Of a DNA stretch of 64,000 nucleotides, positions 1 through 11,807 are shown one piece after another. Origin of the DNA: Diphasiastrum complanatum (Eukaryota > Streptophyta > Lycopodiopsida > Lycopodiales > Lycopodiaceae). Every line of letters begins with the position of its first letter. Positions within the stretch are counted from its first letter, which is position 1. The notes below the pieces were generated by a model. The model searched no databases, was not told the DNA's origin, and was given only the letters and a program-made list of their open reading frames with translations. The position numbers and the translations under genes were made by a program. Where the stretch lies: the NCBI GenBank assembly GCA_029204225.1, contig CM055095.1, positions 19,863,450 to 19,927,449 on the forward strand, written 5' to 3'.

Positions 1-1389
1 ACGTACCGATCATGAACCTACTCACATCCATGGCATACCCTGCGAAAAAAACCAACAATAAATAAGAATTAAACTGCATTCCAGTAGGATCAACAGGCAA
101 AATCCTGACCAAGTAAGCATAATCACAGCCATACGAAAGACTATATTGGTTCTAGCTGCTAGCAATACTTGCCATGACAAAGGCAAACTACACCCCGGAT
201 CGGGCGGTGCTTTGGGATCCATTTGCAAGTGAGAAATTTGACCTCACGAGAATTCGTATAGAATTCCTGCAATACACAAGGCATACAGTAAAGATCAGCA
301 ATTAAGTTGATAGATCTGATTTGAATTTGGGATAAAATTATATTAACGGTTTAAGAAACTGAATCTTCTTCCATTTTAGTGCTGCAACAAATATATTCAC
401 CTCGTCATATTTGATGTAGCTTGGCACTTCTAAATCCATTTCCTATTGACCTGGCAATTACAACCAGAACCAAATTATCTGATCAGCTTTTGAGGTGGAT
501 GTCTTGGTTCTGGAAACAGTGAGACAACAACAGCCCACAAAAAGCAGCCTACCACCAGATGAGAAACAATATAGCATACAGAAGGAGCTGCACCAGATAA
601 TCACTATTACTATCAATAGTTCATGACGTAATTAAATGCTCTGGTTTGAAGTAGAACGAGCATGAACTGGCTCCCCTTTATGCTATCAGTATCAGCCTCC
701 TAAGATTAGTGCCACATCAAACAAGAAGTTAGCGGTCTAGTATGTAGATTCTAGAAAGATGTTCTACTAGACTAGAGCTAGAGCACCTGTATTGGAAATG
801 TTAAAAAGGAGGTAGATTGTGTAGGTTTATTGGGTGGACCTACACCATGCCAAGGGAATGCATATAAGGCTGAAAACTAAGAGCTTGGTATAAGTTTTTC
901 CTTGATTCTCAGCCCTTGATGCACTCCCTGACATGGTGCATGGTGCAGGGTGAGGGTGCTGAGATTAAGCAAAAGCCCAAAAAATCTTGCGGGTCGATTG
1001 GTCCGAGGAGAGAGCATAGGTAGTTGCAAGCCATGGGGACGGCGGCCAGATTATTTCAAAACCAATACAACCCATGGACATGATTAGTTGACATAATAGA
1101 TTTTTTGGCTGTGTTCTACCATTGATATGCCGGATGCAATAATTCTGTCAAGAGTCACAAGAATCATTGAGGTCTCAAGATAGAGCAAGAGCTTCACAAG
1201 TCACAAAAAAATGTATGTTTTTTTTCTACGATGTTGAAAAAAGTTGCAAATTGCACGATGGAGCAAGAGTAGCAAGAGACGCGTAAGTCTTATTTTCAAT
1301 GGTAATTTGCTAGTTGAGGAGTCTATACATTTGGTCTGTAGGTCCTTTTAAAATTGCAATTTTTCTTTTTGCAAATATCAACAATGTCC
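1..1389. other. No recognisable gene
   Basis: I see no conserved coding segment, tRNA or terminal repeat here. A minus-strand frame at 22-228 (68 codons, hydrophobic C-terminal half) lacks recognisable motifs and is probably chance, although a CAG acceptor-like site lies near its end. The composition is AT-rich intergenic DNA. Confidence 0.4.
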
Positions 1390-2085
1390 AGACCACCAAA
1401 AGTTATGTCGTATAAACATATAGGTCTTGCTCGATTCTTCGAAGAAAAATTATTCAACAACAGAAAGGGAAGCACTTGGAATGATTTTTACTGTAGAAAA
1501 ATTTCGGCATTATTTGTTGGAATACGCCTTTATATTTCATGTTGATCATTATGCTTTGAAGTATCTTGTTAATAAACCTGATTTATCTGGCCGAATTGCT
1601 CGTTGGGTTTTGTTGCTACAAGAGTTCACTTATCAAGTTGAGCTTCGTCAAGGAAAATATCATACTAATGCTGATTATTTTTTTTGACTTTTCACAAGAA
1701 AGATTGAAGAACCGTTAAATGATGACTTTTCATATGAAAATTTATTCAAGATATCTTCTATGAACTCTTTATATTCTGATATTATTATTTATCTCAAAGA
1801 TCATATGTATCCTGGCGGGTATGACTTGGAGATGAAGACAATATTTCTATATAAAGTCACACCTTATACCATCATCAACAATGTCCTGTATAAGCTTGGT
1901 GCAGATCATCAGCTACGAAGGTGTCTTAAACCTGAAGATATTCTAAAGGTTATTCGAGCCTTACATTCCGAAGATGCCAGTGGACATTTCGCCATGAAGA
2001 ACACTGTTAATAAGATTATGATCGCCAAATATTGGTGCCCCCAGCTAGACAATGATATAGAAAGAAGGACGAAGCACTACGTTCC
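1390..2085 (+). pseudogene. Ty3/gypsy RNase H and integrase N-terminal fragment
   Basis: The stretch carries the end of a gypsy RNase H domain: YSTTEREAL, the VDH...LKYLVNKP segment, and a basic KYHTNAD end near 1450-1680. It is followed by the segment leading into the integrase zinc-binding (H2C2) domain, with H-x-GHFA and a YWCP motif near 1960-2045. The frame is broken by a stop after 1687 and the integrase catalytic core is missing. The style resembles Tat/Athila-type gypsy polyproteins, but lineage placement is my inference. At about 2085 the sequence switches directly to copia coding sequence. Confidence 0.8.
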
Positions 2086-3130
2086 TTAGGCTTCAAACCT
2101 CTATTTGATGACTATATCAAGCATGGCCAAAATGAAATAATCATTGTAGTTGTTTATGTTAATGACACACTTATCTAGAAAAGATAAGTTAATTTCAGAT
2201 GTCAAAAGAGACATTTCTGGAATATTTGAGATCACTGACCTAGGAGAAGCAAAAATCTATCTAGGCTTGCAGATCGAGAGAGACTTTGAAGGTGGTAAGT
2301 TGTATCTTCACCAAAAGAAGTATAGTCGAAAGATCATTGAAGACTTCAACATGCTAGAATGCAAAGGTGTGCATACTCCCATGATACCTGGAACAATACC
2401 GAACAAGGCAGATTGTCCGCAGACTCTCGAGGAAGAGAAGCGAATGGCCAGTACACCCTATCACAGGCTGATTAGATCACTGCTGTATCTTACAGACAAC
2501 ACCAGACCTGATATAGCATTTGTAGTATACAAGATGACCAATATAATCATAACCTTGGATCGTTGCATTGGAAATTAGCAAAAAGAGTACTACAATATCT
2601 CCAGAAAACAAAAGACTATGGACTGTGTTATTCGAAGGAAGCTAGATTTTGGATCGAATCATACAGTGACGCAAGCTGGGCATCCATGAAGGATGATAGC
2701 AAAAGTATTTCAGGAGGTTGTACTCTAGTATCTGGTGCGGCCATACTCTGGATAAGCAAGAAGCAAACAACAGTAGCTCAATCTTCTTGTGAAGCAGAAT
2801 ATGTAGCAGCAGCCAAGATGGAAAATGAGCTTATATGGATCAAGCAAATGTTGGAAGGATTTAACGAATCTATTTCTGAACCTTATGTCTTATTAATGGA
2901 TAACACTTCAGCAATCTATCTTACAAAAGATCCTGTATTTCATTCAAAAACGAAGCACATAGCTATCAAGTATCATGTTATTCGGGACTTAGTCGAGAAG
3001 AAGATACTGAAGACAGTCTTCATACCCACAAAGGAAATGACAGCCGATATCTTTACAAAGCCACTCAGTAAAGCTTTGTTCGAGAAGCAGCGAAGAAGAT
3101 TGGGGTTAATCCAACTGCCCACTTTGAGAG
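2086..3130 (+). pseudogene. Ty1/copia RT (C-terminal part) and RNase H fragment
   Basis: The fragment starts within a copia reverse transcriptase. The catalytic box reads VYVND, where active enzymes have YVDD, at about 2150-2165. ITDLGEAKIYLGLQI and the thumb region follow. RNase H (about 2640-3060) keeps SYSDASWA, QSSCEAEYVAAA and the C-terminal TADIFTKPL motif. One frameshift lies near 2570, between the two open segments (2150-2578 and 2563-3204). The 5' two thirds of the element (gag, protease, integrase, RT fingers) are absent. A purine tract and a candidate LTR follow, so this is the true 3' end of the element. Confidence 0.88.
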
Positions 3131-3640
3131 GGAGCTGTAGAACACTTGATCAGACAGATCTTGATTCTACTAACAAAGTGCACAGTTTACTTGACAAAGG
3201 ATGAGAACCGAACTCGAACTCAAAACATTTCTATTCCTGATCAACTTCAAAAGATTCACAAAATTTATCTTGCTTGAAACTCGAAAGATTTGCGAAACAA
3301 TTTCTTGTTGAAGCTCAAAAGATTCGCGAACAAGTCCTTGTCGCGAAATATTTTGTTTCTTGTCAGAGACACAACAGCGAGATAAGACAGCAAGAAATGT
3401 ATACTGATTCAGATTTAGAATTATAAATTTGTTTTTGATCAATTGTTTCTTATTGTCTGAAATTGTCTTAAGTTGTCTCTTAATTCCGCATTTAATTCTG
3501 CACGCATATTCAATCAAGGCAAAACTGTTCTATTAGTACATAGATCAGAAACAGACCCGATTGAAGACACTGAATAAAGTTTGATTTACTCAAACTTTTA
3601 TCATGTTCTTTGAGGAAGAATTATTACCATTTTTCCTACA
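3123..3640 (+). repeat. Polypurine tract and candidate 3' LTR of the copia fragment
   Basis: Purine-rich TTTGAGAGGGAGC (from 3124) directly precedes a block beginning TGTAG (3136) and ending CTACA (3640). That gives a 505-bp LTR with 5-bp inverted TG...CA ends. The position just 3' of RNase H fits a 3' LTR. A TATAAATT sequence sits near 3424. No second copy of this LTR was found in the window, so the right border is inferred from the terminal motif only. Confidence 0.55.
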
Positions 3641-3735
3641 CGACACACAGATGCAAGACAAAGGCAAAGGAGTTGATGAGGAGGCCACTGACGCAGATGA
3701 GGGCAACTAAATAAAATTTATACAGATGGTATCAA

Positions 3736-5733
3736 CAATTTTTCTTGGGTGCAAAGGAAATTGTTGGTAAAATTCATGTTTATGACCTCCACATGCAAGA
3801 AACCGTGATGCACCTTTTCCAAACAACGGACGAGATGACTGAAAATATTAAGTTGTATGCTGAGAAGATTGCATCCCTGGAAGTAGACAACAAGTTGCTG
3901 ACAGAAAGGAACCATTCCCTTGGTTGTCTACTTCAACAACCAACACAAGATGCCCAGTCCTTCCAAGACAACAATAAGGCACTTCAGGCCAAATCTGCAG
4001 AGTTGTAAAAAAATTTTGCAGAGTTGTAGAAAAATTTTGATTCTTTGAACGCTGAGATCAATAAGGTTAAGGCAAAAAAGACAAATCTGTAGACCATTTT
4101 ACAAGACGAGACTAGCAGGAGAATAAGGGCAGAATCTACATATACGCAGCAGCTCTGGGTCAATCGAGATGGATCCTTTGAAGTTGTAGTTAATTCAGGA
4201 CCAGATGCTCAAGAATTTTCGACTTGAATTTCTTCTTTCGCTCGAAAACAACAAAGTGTTATTCGAAGAAGAACTTGCCAAGCTGAAGGAACTTTCCTCT
4301 GAGACAACAATCTGTTCTAGGCTAGATGCACACGAGGAATATTTGCAGGCCCTAGAGAAGATTGAAGAATTGGTGAAGCAGCTTTAGGCAACTCACAAAT
4401 GTTCGGGAGTTGCTGATCACCTAGAGTATGCTGAAGCTTGCATCAAGATCTCTGACCTTCAGAAGGAGGTAGTAGACCTAAAGCAATAGCTGAAGGCCAT
4501 AAGCTCACTGTAGACATCCACAACCAGGACGTTGCTCAAGCACTGCCTAAGGCAAAACGACCAAAGAGAAATCAGTCGAAGGTATGTGTAGAACGTTTTC
4601 AAGTTTTTCCTGAATGATTCTGGAAGTGGAGTCCCTGCCATCTTAACATTGAATTGCAATGGCATGTCGATTATTTGATGCTACCAAGCTTAGTAGGCAT
4701 GGCATTCGAGGATTGGCAGTCAGTATGGGAAAAAGAAGATTTTCTCTGGTTATGGGACCAACTTAGCATAGAACAAAATGGTTGTCTATGTTGGGCCATA
4801 ATCCAAAGTAAATTTAAAGTTTTGCCATTCGGGTTAGTTGAACCGTACATAGGCTCAACCTTCATGTATGCTCTAGAGTATATCCGAATAAAAGAGTACC
4901 AACTTTTGAAGCATAGCAATTCAAAACAAAATTTTTGGAGGCGGCATGCAGAGTTCAAGTTATACTTACTAGAAGGTCATGTGAATATTGAGAAATTTGA
5001 TGACGTAGGTCTTCTGTTAAATATTAATATGGCATACCTAAAACTGTATAGTATATACACCGACTGAGAGCAAAAATTTTTAAGTTATTTTGCAGAATTC
5101 AAGCACAATCTACAGGACAGAGTAAAATCCCATGAATATAAAGCCTTCTGCACATATACTTACTGGCAGTTCGGCACTTTTGCAGCTACAATATTATTTT
5201 TTGTTCAAAACCTATTTGTAAAGTGTAAGTTTATTCAATTCGCATCTACTTTGTTCGAACAGATTACACTTAGAATTTTTTTTTAAGAAGACTTCCTGTT
5301 AGTACAGGATGGGACTTTACTCCCTGTAAGGTTGTCACCATATCGCAATTTACCTATCGAAAGATACACCAGATTAAAAGAAGACATATTATTGCTTGAG
5401 TGTCAAAAAGATTTGAAAATGGCACAACAATCACACGATGATATCAATACATGAAATCTTTTCCAAATTCTTCTTGTGTATGACGTTGCTGATTATGTGA
5501 TGATGTTCAAAGACAATGCAATGTCTAATGTCTACAAAATATATTTCGAATCAACATTTGATTTTGAAATACCAAGTAAAGGTCATATATTCAACGATTG
5601 AAGAAATATCTTTACACTTGACCTAACGAAGAGATTTTATTCAACAACATGAAAGTATTCTTTCCTAGGGAATGAATAATTCTCAAAACAAAGATTATCT
5701 GTTCACGAGGACGTTTCACATTTGAAGAAGGGG
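3736..5733 (+). pseudogene. Decayed long reading frame with coiled coil, family unknown
   Basis: Two long open segments (3745-4008 and 4654-5067) lie in one frame, and a third (4205-4387) lies in a second frame. Translating between and beyond them gives protein-like sequence interrupted by scattered stops, up to about 5730. Residues encoded near 3835-3930 follow a clear heptad pattern (IASLEVDNKLLTERNHSL), and the 4205-4387 segment is also rich in Leu/Glu/Lys helices. The 4654-5067 segment is richer in Trp and Tyr and shows no motif I know. I find no protease, RT or integrase signature. It could be an extra retroelement ORF, a virus-derived ORF or a host pseudogene. Copia element 5739-11807 inserted at its right edge. 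Confidence 0.4.
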
Positions 5734-5738
5734 ACATA

Positions 5739-6012
5739 AGTTAGAATTTGCTTTGCACATGAACACAGATCATGCTACACAGTAACACAGACAGAAAACA
5801 CTCTCCACAGCAAGCTCACATAGCAACTATATTTCTCAAAATGAAATTACACTGTACATATAGTTGTTCACTCAGGCAACCCATGCATGACCCAGGTTGC
5901 CATTGGCAGGACGCGTGCCCCGTTGACTTGCCTCGTGGCGAGGCCAACTGATCCTTATCCACTGATAGGACCCACAGTACGGTAACACAATGATTCTACT
6001 TTAATTCTAACT
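5739..6012 (-). repeat. 3' LTR of the copia element, with adjacent polypurine tract
   Basis: This 274-bp LTR reads AGTTAGAATT...AATTCTAACT in element orientation, so its ends are a 10-bp inverted repeat lacking the usual TG...CA. The polypurine tract (GGGAGAG preceded by an A/T-rich stretch) is the reverse complement of about 6013-6025. ACATA lies immediately outside. Confidence 0.9.
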
Positions 6013-6067
6013 CTCTCCCTTAAAGTAGAGTCTACTTTTTTATACAGTCATATACATAGCTTTAAAG

Positions 6068-7984
6068 TCAACAAACTTTAAGTACAGAAAGCTTTGATCT
6101 AAACTTATCAAACTTTTCTCCAGTAAGTGGCTTAGCGAAAATATCAGCTAGCTGTTCTTCTGTGCTACAATGAACAATATGAACTTCACGACTCAGCAGC
6201 CTCTCACGTATAAAGTGATACTGAATCTCAATGTGTTTAGTTCTCGCATGGAACACTGGATTCTTTGCTAGCTGAATGCCACTCTGACTGTCGCTATGTA
6301 AAGTCGTGGGATTTTTCTTCTTCATGCCAATTTCTTCCAAGATTTGTCTCAACCATATAGCTTCCTGTGCTGCACTACACATTGCCTTATACTCTGCTTC
6401 TGTGGTGGAAAGAGCAATTGTACTTTGCTTCTTACTAGACCAAGAAAAGCAACTACCACAAAACTGAAATACATACCCTGTGGTGGATTTACGATCATCA
6501 TAGTCACCTCCCTAATCCGCATCCACATAGCCACACAACTCAGGTAAACCATCATGCTTCCTGTAAATCAAGCCATACTCTGAAGTGCCTTTCACATAAC
6601 GCAAAATCCGTTTAGCTGCCTTCCAATGCGTTTCCATAGGTGCTGCCATAAACTGACTTACAATGCCAACAACATAGCATATATATGGTCTAGTCATGGT
6701 AAGGTAAATCAAGCTCCCTACTAATTGTCTATACAGCGTAGCATCAAATGACTGTGAATCATCAAGCTTAGAAAGCTTTTTACCTGGTTCAATAGGAGTG
6801 TTTACTGGTTTGCAATCATGCAACCTAAACCTGTGCAACAACTCTTTGACATACTTCACCTGTATTATACCCACTTCATGTCCTTTTTGCCACACTTCTA
6901 CTCCAAGGCAGTAATGCATCAGACTGAGATCTGTCATCTCGAATTGTTCCATGAGGTCTTTCTTGATCATGTCTATTATCTCTTGATTATTTCCCATAAT
7001 AATCAAGTCATCAACAAAAGAGCAATCAAAGCAACCATACCATCAAAGCATAAGACATATAGATTTGGATCAGAATGTGTTCTCACCATCCCCTTTGAAC
7101 GAAAGTAGGCATCAATCCTGCTATACCACGCACGTGGTGCTTGTTTAAGACCATAAAGCGCTTTCTTCAAGTGACATACTTTATTTTCTTGTCCCTTCGC
7201 TACAAAGCCTTCAGGTTGATCCATGAACACTTCTTCTTCTAACTCACCATTTAGAAAAGCAGATTTCACATCCATCTGATGCAAAGACCAACCAAAATGT
7301 GAAGCTAAAGCAACAAGTAGACGTAGAGTATTCCACTTACAAACCTGCGCAAAGGTCTCCTCATAGTCGATGCCTTTACTTTGTGCGTACCCTTTGATCA
7401 CCAATCTTGCCTTGTGCTTTGCTATACTTCCATTTGCATGATACTTAGTCATGTATACCCATTTGCAACCAATGGGTTTCTTGCCAACTGGTGGTTCTAC
7501 TAAGTCCCATGTGCTATTGACTCCATAGCAATTGACTCCATCTCCTCTCCCATGGCCTTGACCCAAATGCCATCATCCTTCACTTCACCATAAGTCAAAG
7601 GTTCTTTGCTTTGAATAATGCTAGATAAGAGAGCATAATTTGTTTTATATCTTTCAGGTAGTATCTTCTCTCTTGTTGATCTTCGTAGCTCTCCCTGGCT
7701 AGATGATCCTGGAAAGTCATCTACGTCGCGGCTCTCCAACAATCTCTCAAACCACTTAGGGAGCTTCATGTCAGGTGATCGGCTTCCTGGTGAAAATGTA
7801 TCCCACGGTACATCCTTCTCCTTGCATTTGTCACTTGCAACTTCAATCCTTCTTGCACCAAAAGGTTTGTCCCTACCTCTCCAACCTGTCTCTTGAGGTT
7901 GAGTAGTAGCATCTTGATATATATCCTCATGTTCATCACTTGGAAGGTCAATGAATGGATCATCATCAGGTAGTATTCTCACTA
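6068..7984 (-). pseudogene. Copia RT and RNase H domains of element 5739-11807
   Basis: Reverse transcriptase starts near 7500 with GCKWVYMTKYHANGS and continues through QMDVKSAFLNGELEEEVFM and LKKALYGLKQAPRAWY. The catalytic FVDD is still readable at about 6995-7010, but in a frame shifted from the upstream part. RNase H follows ([32 protein letters not shown]) and ends at 6068. The hydrophilic linker between integrase and RT is 7560-7980. Frameshifts near 7985, 7530 and 7005 and between 6350 and 6560 split what was one polyprotein. Confidence 0.9.
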
Positions 7985-8926
7985 TACCATTTTCCCACTG
8001 AATGTGTCTATCTTCTCATCATCCTCGTCTCCATACATCTTGGATTCATCAAAGATAACATCACGGCTTATATGGATTTTGTTTTCCACTAGATCAAAAC
8101 ATCTATAGCCCTTCACACGATCATCATATCCTAGGAATATGCACTTGATAGCTTTTACATCAAGTTTATGTCTCTCTTCCTTAGGAATGTGTACAAAGGC
8201 CTTACATCCAAAGATTCGCAAGTGGTTCACCTTTGGCTTCTTCTTCGTAAATGCTTCCTCGGGTGTTATCTTTGGTATGGCAATGGTAGGACTTCTATTT
8301 TGAAGATAGACTGCCGTGCTACATGCTTCTGACCAAAAATCTTTTGGTAGTTTCATCTCAGCTAGCATAGATCTGGCACCTTTCACAATCGTACGATTCT
8401 TGCGCTCAGCTACACCATTGAGAGCAGGAGTATGAGCTTGCGTAAATTGTCTTTTAATCCCACATTGATCACAAAGATCATTGAAGTCATTAGACTTGTA
8501 CTCACCTCCACTATCTGATCTTAGGACTTTGATCTTCCTACCTGTCTAATTTTCGACCAATGCTTTAAAGCTCTTGAAGTTATCAAATGCATCTGATTTC
8601 TTCTTCAAAAAGTAGATCCACGTCTTACGTGACATATCATCAATAAAGGTCATGAAATAGAAGGCTTTACCTAAGGACATGGTCCTCATAGGCCCGCATA
8701 AATCTGTGTGGATTAAATCCATGATGTTCTTTGCTCTTGCAACACCCCCTTTATTGAAGTTCTCTCGATGCTGCTTCCCATATACACAAGATTCGCACAT
8801 CAATTTCAAGTGATCTTCTATGGTAGGCAATCATGTTACCATCTCCAATTTTCTCATCAAACTGAGGCTTCCCAAGTTTAAGTGACCAAGCCTCTTATGC
8901 CACAACTCAGTTTGCGATGGAATGGA
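7985..8926 (-). pseudogene. Copia integrase of element 5739-11807
   Basis: The zinc-binding part reads LWHKRLGHLN, then CESCVYGK. The catalytic core contains DLCGPM, FIDDMSRKTW and NGVAERKNRT, giving the expected acidic residues. The C-terminal part has IFGCKAFVHIP and IFLGYDDRVKGYRCF. In-frame stops interrupt the domain at about 8834-8836 and 8546-8548. Both lie at codons where a C-to-T change would explain the stop. It is part of the polyprotein between protease and RT. Confidence 0.9.
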
Positions 8927-9634
8927 CTATACAAGTCTGTGTTGCCCCTTAATTGTAGCATTCAACCTGTACAATTTTGTATTGGGCTCTCTTACTCCAT
9001 CCGCAATAACTTTGAACTTTTGGTTCACATCCTTCACAAAGCAACGATCATGGGCGAATTCTACTTTCAACTTTTGATCAGTAATGACTCCAACAGAAAG
9101 TAGATTTTTCTTCAAATCTGGTACGTAAAGTACCTCCCTAATCATCCTACTTTTGCCATCAGGTAGTTGGATTGAAACGGTGCCTATCCCCTTGATCTTG
9201 CACACCTCACCATTTGCTTGTGAAACGGATGTTCTATTATCCAATACTTTCAAACTACTATACCAATTCTTGTTACCTGTCATGTGTCTTGTGGCTCTCG
9301 AGTCAATATACCATGCTTGATCATCTTGATTAGATGACAATGCAGATATGAAAATGCTAGAGTCTTCAATCTCACCCTCATCGACAAGGTTATATGCTTG
9401 TTTTGGTTTCTCCTTGCCTTGTTCCGCCAGGAATTTGTGACATTCACTCTTCCAATGGCCCATTTTACCACAATGGAAGCACTTGCCTTTCTTCTTAGTT
9501 TTACTAGAAGATCCCTCGTCCTCCTGAGACTTGGCAAATTGTTGCTTAGACTTCTTTTTGCCCTTGCCCTTGCCTTGTTTTTGGCGTGTCGCAAGTGTCT
9601 GATCGTCAGTATTTTGATGTCTAGCTTTCACCAT
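8927..9634 (-). pseudogene. Zinc knuckle and aspartic protease of element 5739-11807
   Basis: A Lys-rich linker leads to a CCHC knuckle (CFHCGKMGHWKSEC). The protease follows with WYIDSRATRHMT. The catalytic D-S-G triplet is therefore D-S-R, with Arg replacing the invariant Gly, which should inactivate the enzyme. Downstream are the conserved LPDGK...VLYVPDLKKNLLSVG segment and the start of the pre-integrase region. The segment lies in frame with gag (one stop, at 9641-9643) and with the integrase part (stop at 8927-8929). Confidence 0.9.
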
Positions 9635-9640
9635 TTCTCG

Positions 9641-10210
9641 TCATTGCTCTTCCTGCATCAAGAGTCCTATGAGTTCGTCAAAGGTTGGCAATCTTTCTCT
9701 TGATGCTATTCCGCTCACAAACATCTGATAGGGTTCTGTAATGCCACACAATGCATTGTGCACCAGCTCCACATCACGTATGCACTCACCAATAGAATGC
9801 AGTTCATCTCTCATTGTCTTGATTTTGGTCATGTACGTCTGAATGTGCTCTCCTAGCTCCATGCGGGCACTATACAACTTTGACTTCAGAAACATGATTC
9901 TTGATGGATTTGACGTCTTGAACTGCTCCTTTATCACATCCCATGCCTGTCTGGGTGTAACAGCATCACAAATGTGGGTAATGATGTGATCCTTCACTGA
10001 CAAGTTAATGAAGGTCAAAGCTTTCCTCATCTTTTTGTCGAACACTTTGATATCTGCTTCATTTGGCAGCCTTCTCTCATCACCTGTGACAACTTTCCAC
10101 ACGTCTTTCTCCATCAGTATGTTTTTCATTTTGAATTTCCACACCGCATAGTTGAAAATCCCGTCCAATTTGCTACTTTCACTCAAAATGGACTCTCCCA
10201 TGTTTTTCAT
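9641..10210 (-). pseudogene. Copia gag of element 5739-11807
   Basis: This 189-codon segment begins at an ATG at 10208-10210. It has the capsid signature of plant copia gag (UBN2/DUF4219 type): LDGIFNYAVWKFKMKNIL near the start, WDVIKEQFKTS in the middle, and IQTYMTKIKTMRDELHSIG followed by LPTFDELIGLLMQEEQ near the end. It ends in a premature TGA, after which the same frame continues into the zinc knuckle. Gag would form the intracellular particle that packages element RNA. Confidence 0.9.
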
Positions 10211-11520
10211 CGCAAAACTGCTTGAAACTTATGCCTTAGGCTAAAAACAGTATGCCGAGGCCAACAGTGATGTCAAAAGTTGAAAATACTGACTTGCACT
10301 TTTTTCCTTAACAGGCCACTCGCCGCTTTTCCACCAATTTGAAAGCCAAATCGGCGTCGCCTTCCGAAATGCACTTAGTCGTCAACTCCCAACAACGTGC
10401 CCAATGGAATGGTGAAATCACTTATGGCGTACTCCGAACACTTTCTCCACTGCAATCACTCTGTTTTGCTGTATCGTACTTGCAAGTACAGTCCGGGTGC
10501 CCTTCGTTTGGAGGTTATAGCCTTTCGTTTGGGTCAAAACGGGCAAAGGACCCAAAAATAGGGACTTTTCTAGTTTTTGAACTGTTTCTTCACCTTGAAG
10601 AAACTTCATTATTCACTTGTGAAGGGACCCAAATCCAATTTCAATATAAAAATTTTTAATGAAGTTGAAGGCCAAAATGCAATTCACTTCTTCAGGGCCC
10701 TCTTCAACAACCCTTCAGACTTCATCCAATGGTTGAATCTAATCCAACTGTGGATATCCCTTCTAGGTAGCACAATCTGAGCCGTTGATCTTGTAACTTT
10801 TCTATCCAATGGATCTGAGCACTTCTGTGCACCAATGGAGAGTCTTGTAGACGTTGTCCACTTCGAAACACTATGGTTTCACTTTGGTTCCACACGCGAA
10901 CATTCTGCGACCTCCCTATCTACGGCCGTGCCTCCTCACACTCATTTTTGCTTGATCTAACTCGCCTATGGTTTGATTTGAGCACGATCTGAGGCCTGGA
11001 TAAGGGTCTTCCTACTGATCCCAAGTCTATAGAGTGTTCACTCAAGAAATTCCGTGGAGAAACGGTGATTTTAGCTCAACTTGACAAAGTGGCTTTTTTT
11101 AACTTTTATCGCAAATCTGCTAGGTTAACTGTCTGGAGACAAATCTCTGACATAAACCTCAGAATCTCTCCATGGCTGGTTGACAATGTGATTAGCTTCC
11201 TTCCTGTCCTTACAGCATCCAAAACGGTGCACAAACAGGGAAGAAATCACCAGTTATGTATAAAAAATCGTAACCCCAAACCCGATTTCAATTTTTAGCT
11301 GGCTTCAAAATTGTCAATTTTTTACCAAATTTTTCCCTGTCTGATGCTATGCACAGGCTAATAATCTCTCTGCTGAGCCTAGCAGGCCTCTATAAACTAG
11401 AAACCGTGCACCAGTGCTTCTCTTTCCGTCTTCAACCCGCCGTAAACCCCGAACTCTTAGAAGACAGTTCTCCCGAAGCTCTCTTCAACGGCGATGTTGT
11501 ACTGTGTACACTCCTTGTAC
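10211..11520 (-). other. Long untranslated leader of element 5739-11807
   Basis: About 1.3 kb separates the primer-binding site from the gag ATG. It has no retroelement domain; short open frames on both strands match nothing I know. A secondary insertion or a non-autonomous leader could explain the length, but I see no clear terminal repeats inside it. Confidence 0.5.
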
Positions 11521-11533
11521 GGCTCTGATACCA
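11521..11533 (-). other. Primer-binding site (initiator-Met tRNA)
   Basis: The minus-strand sequence TGGTATCAGAGCC complements the 3' end of plant initiator-Met tRNA and abuts the 5' LTR at 11534. It primes minus-strand DNA synthesis. Confidence 0.92.
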
Positions 11534-11807
11534 ACTTAGAATTTCCTTTGGACAGGAACACAAATCATGCTACACAGTAACACAGACAGAAAACACTCTC
11601 CACAGCAAGCTCACATAGCAACTGTATTTCTCAAAATGAAATTACACTGTACATATAGTTGTTCACTCAGGCAACCCATGCATGGCCCAGGTTGCCGTTG
11701 GCAGGACGCGTGTCCCGTCGACTTGCCTCGTGGCGAGGCCAACTGATCTTTATCCACTGATAGGACCCACAATACAGTAACACAGTGATTCTACTTTAAT
11801 TCTAACT
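11534..11807 (-). repeat. 5' LTR of the copia element
   Basis: This 274-bp LTR is collinear with 5739-6012, differing at about 14 positions. Its outer end begins AGTTAGAATT in element orientation, and its inner end is AATTCTAAGT beside the primer site. ACATA at 11808-11812 is the target duplication. Confidence 0.9.

Larger units (their letters stand above)
5739..11807 (-). mobile_element. Near-complete Ty1/copia retrotransposon (Tork/Tnt1-like)
   Basis: The element has two 274-bp LTRs (5739-6012 and 11534-11807), an initiator-Met primer site beside the right LTR, a polypurine tract beside the left LTR, and copia domain order gag-protease-integrase-RT-RNase H on the minus strand. Identical 5-bp ACATA target duplications flank it (5734-5738 and 11808-11812), which fixes the borders. 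By eye about 14 of 274 LTR positions differ, mostly transitions. The coding region has several stops and at least three frameshifts, so this copy is dead. The Tork/Tnt1 placement rests on motif style only. Confidence 0.93.
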
